NCBI GenBank assembly: GCA_003254925.1
Contig: QANZ01023827.1
Span: 301,449 to 365,448, forward strand
DNA length: 64,000 nt
Direction: 5' to 3'
Origin: Chamaecrista fasciculata
Lineage: Eukaryota; Streptophyta; Magnoliopsida; Fabales; Fabaceae
The notes under the pieces are model-generated. The model made no database searches. It saw only the letters and a list, made by a program, of their open reading frames with translations, and had not been told where the DNA came from. Shown in pieces: positions 57,356-64,000 of the stretch. Made by a program: the position numbers and the translations under genes. How positions within the stretch are numbered: the stretch's first letter is position 1; every line of letters begins with the position of its first letter.

Positions 57356-60300
57356 ATGGGTTCCAAGTCTGAGTCTTCATGCAGTGTTGTTCTGATCCAA
57401 GTCTTTACAGTGGTTTTCCTACTTTTTCAATGCTCTGCTAATAGAGTTGATGCTGGCCAGAACGTAACATTGGTTGTAGATGCTTCTGATGCATCTGGGA
57501 GGCCTATACCTGACACTCTTTTTGGAATATTCTTTGAGGTGAGCAATAAACCTTGTCCTAATAAGTTTTGCTACTCGAAACCTATTATTTGAAACATCAA
57601 TTTTCAATGCTGGCCTGCCTAACCATACAGATAAAAGTATCTGCATGATATATTCTCTGTCAAATGCATAACTTGGACATGCAAGTAAATTGCAGAAATT
57701 TTATGTTCTGATTCTGGGTTGAGGACGTGGAATTATATATTGAAATAGAAATAGATGAATCCATTTCTACGGAGCTGTGTAAACTTCATCTGGATGATAT
57801 TGTGCTGGATTAAAGTTTAAACTAACTATCTGTACTATACAGTTTAGTGTCTTTGTATATATTCCTGAGCATTCAACTTTATGATCTGGCACGTTTCAAA
57901 TTTCAGAGAATGATCAATTCTTGAATTTCTACTGCAGGAGATCAATCATGCTGGTGCTGGGGGATTGTGGGCAGAGCTTGTGAGTAACAGAGGTCATTTC
58001 TATATTTATAATCTTCCTACTGAAAACCTAATTCCAAAAGATCTGTCTAGGGCATTTCTTTTATTTTTTTTTTTTGGTAATGAAGGGTATTTCTTTTATA
58101 ATTTTGTTTGAGCGCAAATTGTGTTCTTAAATCTTAATTGTAAAAGATTACTACTGGCCATTATATTTAATAGGTGTGAAGAAGTAGTAAGAATTTGTGG
58201 AAGTCTTGCGGTCGGAGATAATATTTATATTCCTGATTAGAACTCAAAGAATTTAAAGAACTCTTGTAGGTTTAGGAAAGAGTTACCCCATTATGAGGAT
58301 TTAGAATTTAAAAGGAGTTACCATGTTTTGGTCCTCTTCTTATTCTCTTACTTAATATAGGATAAGGAGAGGGGGGAAGGAGTTTTAACTTTTTACATAA
58401 CTGAAGGAGAATCTGTCTTTTTGGATATGTTGTATGATCCTACTTAATAGATCCCAGCTGTAAAAAAATGTTTTTAGTTTTTTGCTTACTCAAGTTTTCA
58501 TCTTTGCTTTACCACTAAGTTGTGCATGTAATTTTTTTTTTTGAATGTTGAGGCTTATCAAGATTTTTGTTTCAGGTTTTGAAGCTGGGGGTCCTAACGT
58601 TCCCTCCAATATTTATCCCTGGTCAATTATTGGAAGTGAATCAGCTATATATGTGTCAACTGACCGTACCTCATGCTTTGACCGTAATAAGATTGCACTA
58701 CGATTGGAGGTTCTCTGTGACAATGAAGGAAGCAATATTTGTCCAGCTGATGGTGTTGGCGTTTATAATCCTGGTTTTTGGGGGATGGTGAGCCTAATTG
58801 ACACCCTTACACCATATGGCTGTTAAATCCTATGACTCAAATTCAATATTATGGTTTTGAATCTATGCTGTTATTGAGCTTCAATTGCTGATGTATCTTT
58901 TATCTTCTTCCAGAATATTGAGCAAGGGAAGAAATACAAAGTGATCTTCTATGTTCGTTCAACAGGATCAATTAATCTGAAAGTTTCTTTGACTGGTTCT
59001 AATGGTTTAGGAAGTATTGCCTCGGCTGACATCATGTGAGCTATATTTTTGACATGCTGTATACTGTGACCTGTAGAGACAAGATATTTTATCCCCAGAA
59101 AACGAATCTTTAGTATCTAATTATGTATAACACAAATAATTGATGTTGCAGAGCTTCTGCATCTGATGTTTCAAACTGGACAAAGGTGGAGACACTGTTG
59201 GAAGCCAGTCAAACGAACCCTAATTCTAGACTTCAAATAACAACAACCAGAAAAGGTGTAATATGGTTGGACCAGGTGTCTGCTATGCCCACAGACACAT
59301 ACAAGGTTTGTGTTTCTAAGCAAGAAAACTTAGAATTAAAGATGAACAGAAGTTTCACATGTAAGGTCAGTAAGTACTCAGTAGTTATCTTCAGCAAGGG
59401 AGATGAGGTGTGATTCTAAAAAAATTCAATAATAGGCTTTTGAACATAGGCCCCCAAGTCTTGCTTAAATACAATTGTTTCTGTAATTGATAGTCTTTTT
59501 TGCTGCAATTTAAGTAAAAAATAGGGAACTTGCTATTTTATCAGTTTCTGATTGTATGTCAAAAGTGCTTGATAGGCAATACTGCACTCCCATCCCCCCT
59601 TTTGTTATCCTCTTATTTAGTGGCATATATAATGTTTTCTTTACACAGGGACATGGTTTCCGAAGCGATCTTGCTGAAATGCTGGCTGAGTTAAAACCAA
59701 GGTTTATTAGATTTCCAGGTACGTATACATTGGCTTAAATTAGGAGATCACAAACTTAGGTTTGATTGCGGTATAATTTGCTTGTATCTTGTCCGTTGTT
59801 TAAGTTCTATCAGAACTTCAATTAACTTAGATGGTGATGTTATTGTTTATTACATTGCCTTAGGTGGTTGTTTTGTCGAAGGGGAATGGTTAAGAAATGC
59901 ATTTAGGTGGAAAGAAACCATTGGACCCTGGGAGGAAAGGCCTGGGCACTTTGGTGATGTTTGGATGTACTGGACTGATGATGGACTTGGCTATTTGGAG
60001 TTTCTTCAAGTAGGCAGCTCTTTCTAATTATTGGGTTATGCATTCTGATGTTCATATTTTGTTGAAATGCTTTTAGTTTCTGCTGAGTAAGTTGGTAATT
60101 GCCTGTTATTATTTTTGAGCAGCTAGCAGAGGACCTTGGTTCATTGCCAGTCTGGGTCTTTAACAATGGTATTTTTTTTTCTTGCTGCATTACATAAGAT
60201 TTATTTTTTAACAAAAATTGGTGATTTTTTCTCTTTTTACTAATTGAATGCCTCATTCTAGGTATCAGCCATAATGATCAAGTTGATCCGTCTGCCGTCT

Positions 60301-63300
60301 TACCTTTTGTGCAAGTATATTTTCTTACTCTTCTTTCTACCTATTTCCTGTGTTCTTTTTTTTTCCCAAAGTATCGACTTAGGAATTACCTGAAATATCT
60401 ATTGATGGACCAGCTGTATATGCTGAAGGTGAAAATGAGTTGAAAGGAGTGAAACCCATGGTTGAGAATGGGCTTGAGCCCAATACGAATGAGGACAATC
60501 CTCGTGGGAGAGAGGAGAAGAATGATCTGGACAAAGGACAAATAGAGAGAGATTTGCCACATAACAACCTCTGACAGTGAGGCATGTCTAGGGGTTTAGG
60601 CAAGGAAAATATAAAGGGAATTTTGGATGGGGAGAGAGTCTATACTCTCCAAAGCTAGGCACCTTATGTTATTAGCTTTGTTTTGCTGTTCTTGTGTTTA
60701 TTTTGCTCTGTTTAATATTTTGTGGCTGTTTCGATTCACTGTTTCTACTGTGAGAGCTGTTTTTTTTCTTTTATATATAATATAGCCAACATTTTCAGTC
60801 ACTGGGTTCTATCATTTATATTTTGGAATGATGATTGCAGGAAGCCCTTGATGGACTTGAGTTTGCCAGAGGTGATGCAACTTCAAAATGGGGTTCTGTT
60901 AGGGCTGCTATGGGACATCCGGAGCCATTTGACCTACGATATGTTGCTGTTGGGAATGAGGATTGTGGCAAGACGAACTACCGAGGCACGTACACATTTC
61001 TCGTTAATCCTTTTTTATGCATGCCTTTATTAAATTTTGTTGACATATTGGATTTTTTGTATGAGAGTACAAAAACATGATCTATCCCTCAACGCATATC
61101 CTGAATTAACTAGTGAAAATCAGCCCCGTGTTATGGTGTTGAGTGGCTCTGGTTTCTGGTGTCCTTGATGAATTGGAGCATCCTAAAAATATTTTATATT
61201 TTGTGCTATGCTACATAGAGTATTTGAGTAGACAGTTAATTAATTCACTTACAAGTTACAATGTTACTTCGGACTTCCTCGAATTTCCCCAGTTCATCCA
61301 TGGTTAAGAATGATTCTGTATCAATTAATCTAATGTCAGTGTTTTTTTTTTAATCCTTGATTGAACAGGAAACTACCTTAAGTTCTACAGTGCGATCAAA
61401 CTTGCTTATCCTGATATCCAAATCATCTCAAATTGTGATGCTTCATCTGGACCATTAAACCACCCAGCTGATTTTTATGATTATCATGTAATATCCTAGC
61501 ACAATTTGTTTTATTGTATATCACATTTGAAAAAAAGAAAAACTGCATTTTTAGCTTTTAGTTTGGCCTTCTCTTATTATTTTTTCTCATACTCTAAGTT
61601 AATCAACAGGTTTATACAAGTGCCAATGACTTGTTTTCTAGGGCTCATACATTTGATCGTGCATCACGTAATGGTCCAAAGGTATTATAGTCTGCATTGA
61701 ACACTGTTCTACTTTATTTTATATTTATATATGGATGGATATGGATTTGTCATTCGATTGATGGATGTGCAAGCTTTTTCAACACTTTGCAGGCTTTTGT
61801 TAGTGAGTATGCTGTGACAGGAAAAGATGCTGGGACGGGAAGCCTTTTGGCAGCCCTTGCTGAAGCAGGATTTCTAATAGGGCTAGAAAAGAACAGGTTT
61901 GTAACATCTCAGATTCTTCTGTTATCAATTTTTCAAGGAGTTTGGTGTCATCTAGGCTTGGAAGTTTACTTTTTTGCCCAAACTATAAAAGTGGGATGAA
62001 TTTAAATTGCTATCATAAATGAATTAGATATAAATTATGTATGAATCTGAGCTGTCACTCTAGTTCACTACTTGATATTGAATCTATTCATTTTTCCTTT
62101 TCTGATGCAGTGATATTGTCCAAATGGTTAGCTATGCTCCACTTTTTGTAAATGCAAATGACAGGAGGTAATTCTATTACGCTTTTACCACAAACTTTGT
62201 ATAAATAATTCTCCTTATTATCCTAACTAATAGATTAAGTACTATGTTCTTTGATTTATTAAAATAGATAATAGTCCATTGGCATCTAATGAGACATGTA
62301 GTCTGTGAGGACAAAGACCAAGATGAACTCACTCCTTAATAAAAGCAAAAAAAATTGTTGAACTTACTTTCCACTTTAGAAGCAGCCTATCATTACTTCT
62401 TTGAACAATTGTCCTTAGGAAATCGAGGTAGCCAACAAAAGTGATCTTGTTCAGTTGTTCCACACAATTATTATTAACAAGACTAGAAATAAAAGCCATC
62501 TGAAGAGTTTCATGGTGCTCACTGCTCAACAAATTGGGTGTAAAGGTTGCTTAATGATGAACATGCTGAAATTGGTTTTTGTGATTAGGTGGAACCCAGA
62601 TGCAATTGTTTTTAACTCCCTTCAGGCCTATGGAACTCCTAGCTATTGGGTTCAGAAGTTTTTCTCAGAGTCAAGTGGCGCAAAGCTTCTCAACGCAACG
62701 CTTCAAACAACATCTGCCTCAATAATTGCATCAGCAATTGCTTGGAAAGATTCTGCAAATAACAAAAATTACATTCGGATAAAGGTAACGTACATATATT
62801 GTTAGTCTTATTGGTATCTTAATTTTCTCAGAGACTTTTCTGGTCGAGAATCTAGTTATATTTGCCAAGTTTTAGTTAGTGGTAGAGTGACTCATTAAGT
62901 ATATCTTCGTATAGAGTTGTTATATTCATAGATGCTCACTATAATTAGTCACCTTTAAGCAATTTATTTATACAGGTTGTGAACTTCGGAAGCGATTCGG
63001 TGAACCTCGTGATTTCGATTAGTGGACTGGACCCAAATGTTGTACGAATCTCAGGGGTAACACAAACATTGCTCACATCTGTGAATGTAATGGATGAAAA
63101 TTCTTTCTCGCAGCCCAGAAAGGTAGCTTGAGCTTCTATCTTTTTTAAAGCTCAAGATATATATAGTACTTTATATGCACTTCTGCTCACATATTCATCA
63201 TTATAATTTATTATCAAAACTTGGTTTAAGCGTCGTTTGTGCATATGAACCAGGTGGTACCAACGCAGAGTCTACTTAAGAATGCTGGGAAGGAGACGAG

Positions 63301-63403
63301 TGTGAGTGTGCCTCCACATTCTTTCGCTTCATTTGATTTGTTAAAAGAATCAAGTACTCTCAAGATGCCAGGGACTGATTCTGCCACAAGGTCTTCTATC
63401 TGA
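57356..63403 (+). CDS. ASD1: Alpha-L-arabinofuranosidase, glycoside hydrolase family 51
   Basis: This is a secreted cell-wall enzyme releasing arabinose from arabinoxylan and pectic arabinan. Seventeen exons: 57356-57538, 57938-57992, 58576-58787, 58914-59035, 59152-59305, 59649-59718, 59864-60009, 60123-60168, 60262-60314, 60841-60985, 61369-61487, 61610-61681, 61793-61896, 62111-62167, 62589-62784, 62976-63122 and 63254-63403. They total 2031 bases, 676 residues, the usual plant length. Residues about 10-33 are a signal peptide. The N-terminal carbohydrate-binding-like part (FEAGGPNVPSNIYPWSIIG, EQGKKYKVIFYVRS) precedes the catalytic barrel, with RFIRFPGGCFVEG, acid/base Glu387 in VGNEDCG and nucleophile Glu464 in VSEYAVTG. 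The C-terminal beta domain ends in PPHSFASFDLL. All introns are GT-AG except intron 10, which needs a GC donor. ASD1 is named by resemblance to Arabidopsis ARAF1/ASD1. Confidence 0.95.
58049..58099 (-). mobile_element. Micro-insertion (11 T + GGTAATGA) in arabinofuranosidase intron 2
   Basis: AGGGCATTTCTTTTAT (58049-58064) and AGGGTATTTCTTTTAT (58084-58099) flank eleven T plus GGTAATGA. On the minus strand the insert is TCATTACC plus an A tail. It is of the same design as the GGCC set but with a different box, similar to the TCATTAAT that precedes the A tail of the LINE at 41470. Confidence 0.7.
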
Positions 63404-63676
63404 AGTGATGGCTGATATTACATAAAAAATAATTATACCAGAAAATGAAGGGTAAAAGGGTTGGAATATATATATTTATGTGTGTGTGTAGCTGTATGGT
63501 GTTATGCAATAATTTCAATTAACTATACCTGGTTGGCATCTTTGCCTGCCAATTCTCATGTACTTGGCCTCTACTTTGCTGTAAATAATAATATTTATCT
63601 TGTTTCATTAAATTCTCAGTGTCTATACGCTAATTCAGGGAACAAAAACATTCTGATGAATGTCATTGATGCATGG

Positions 63677-63680
<4 letters not shown>
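63404..63680 (+). other. 3' UTR of the arabinofuranosidase gene
   Basis: This follows the stop codon. It has a TA/TG-rich patch near 63467-63490. No further coding exon. Confidence 0.5.

Positions 63681-63728
<48 letters not shown>
63680..63728. repeat. Poly-T run of about 50 bases at a contig edge
   Basis: A pure T run ends at the gap. Its true length is unknown, since the assembly stopped here. Confidence 0.9.
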
Positions 63729-63957
63729 NNNNNNNNNNNNNNNNNNNNNNNNNNNNNNNNNNNNNNNNNNNNNNNNNNNNNNNNNNNNNNNNNNNNNNNN
63801 NNNNNNNNNNNNNNNNNNNNNNNNNNNNNNNNNNNNNNNNNNNNNNNNNNNNNNNNNNNNNNNNNNNNNNNNNNNNNNNNNNNNNNNNNNNNNNNNNNNN
63901 NNNNNNNNNNNNNNNNNNNNNNNNNNNNNNNNNNNNNNNNNNNNNNNNNNNNNNNNN
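63729..63957. other. Assembly gap (N), 229 bases
   Basis: All bases are N. The reading frames that cross it are artefacts. Confidence 1.
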
Positions 63958-64000
63958 TCAACCTAACCCTTGAACACCTCAAATAGTATTTGGTTTGGTT

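Noticed and set aside
63461-63986. Long open frames of Phe or Lys residues over the right end
   Set aside because: They run through a homopolymer T tract and the N gap and are artefacts.
1-64000. CRISPR arrays, bacterial operons, rRNA or tRNA genes
   Set aside because: None seen. Repeats are transposon-derived or microsatellites, and the gene structure is that of a plant nucleus.

Overview
The window is nuclear DNA from a flowering plant, almost certainly a eudicot. The evidence is intron-rich genes with plant-type GT-AG splicing, plant-specific proteins (a SIP2-type aquaporin, the chlorophyll-synthesis diiron cyclase with a chloroplast transit peptide, a SUVH1-class histone methyltransferase), Copia and LINE debris, a nuclear copy of a piece of plastid atpA, and very AT-rich spacers full of foldback elements. 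I cannot name the species from sequence alone.

Seven intact protein genes were modelled exon by exon, all keeping frame. From left to right they are: PAG1 (20S proteasome alpha-7, minus, 10 exons, 5031-9665); SIP2-1 aquaporin (plus, 3 exons, 14794-16679); CRD1/CHL27 Mg-protoporphyrin IX monomethyl ester cyclase (minus, 5 exons, 17817-20605); two head-to-tail DHHC palmitoyltransferase paralogues with the same five-exon structure (minus, 23588-28834 and 32148-34865); an intronless SUVH1-class gene (minus, 38025-40139); and a 17-exon GH51 alpha-L-arabinofuranosidase (plus, 57356-63403). They do not form one pathway. This is ordinary plant gene order, with one local duplication (the DHHC pair) and one likely light-regulated gene (CRD1, with a G-box just upstream).

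The spacers at 1-4600, 9700-14700, 20600-22700, 28900-32100, 34900-38000 and 40900-56300 are repeat territory. Several insertions could be resolved to their target-site duplications. They are a hAT-type element inside an older foldback (13519-14367), a Mutator-like foldback inside a 5'-truncated LINE (41597-42366 within 41470-43046), a Harbinger-like element flanked by TAA (43095-44367), a second hAT-like element (17019-17485) and a Copia LTR with its primer-binding site (47490-47773). There are also a broken CDKB1-like kinase copy (about 1434-1799), a degenerate LINE reverse-transcriptase fragment (about 48770-49640) and several foldback families with repeated GGTCC motifs, each present in two or more copies.

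The most unusual signal is a set of very small insertions of 14-20 bases. Each is a homopolymer A (or T on the other strand) tract joined to a short box, most often TTTGGCC, and each lies between direct duplications of its target of 8-21 bases. At least ten such events are visible, twice stacked repeatedly in the same target. They look like retroposition products cut down to the last few bases plus the poly(A) tail. I am not aware of a standard annotation class for them. The right end holds a poly-T run and a 229-base assembly gap.
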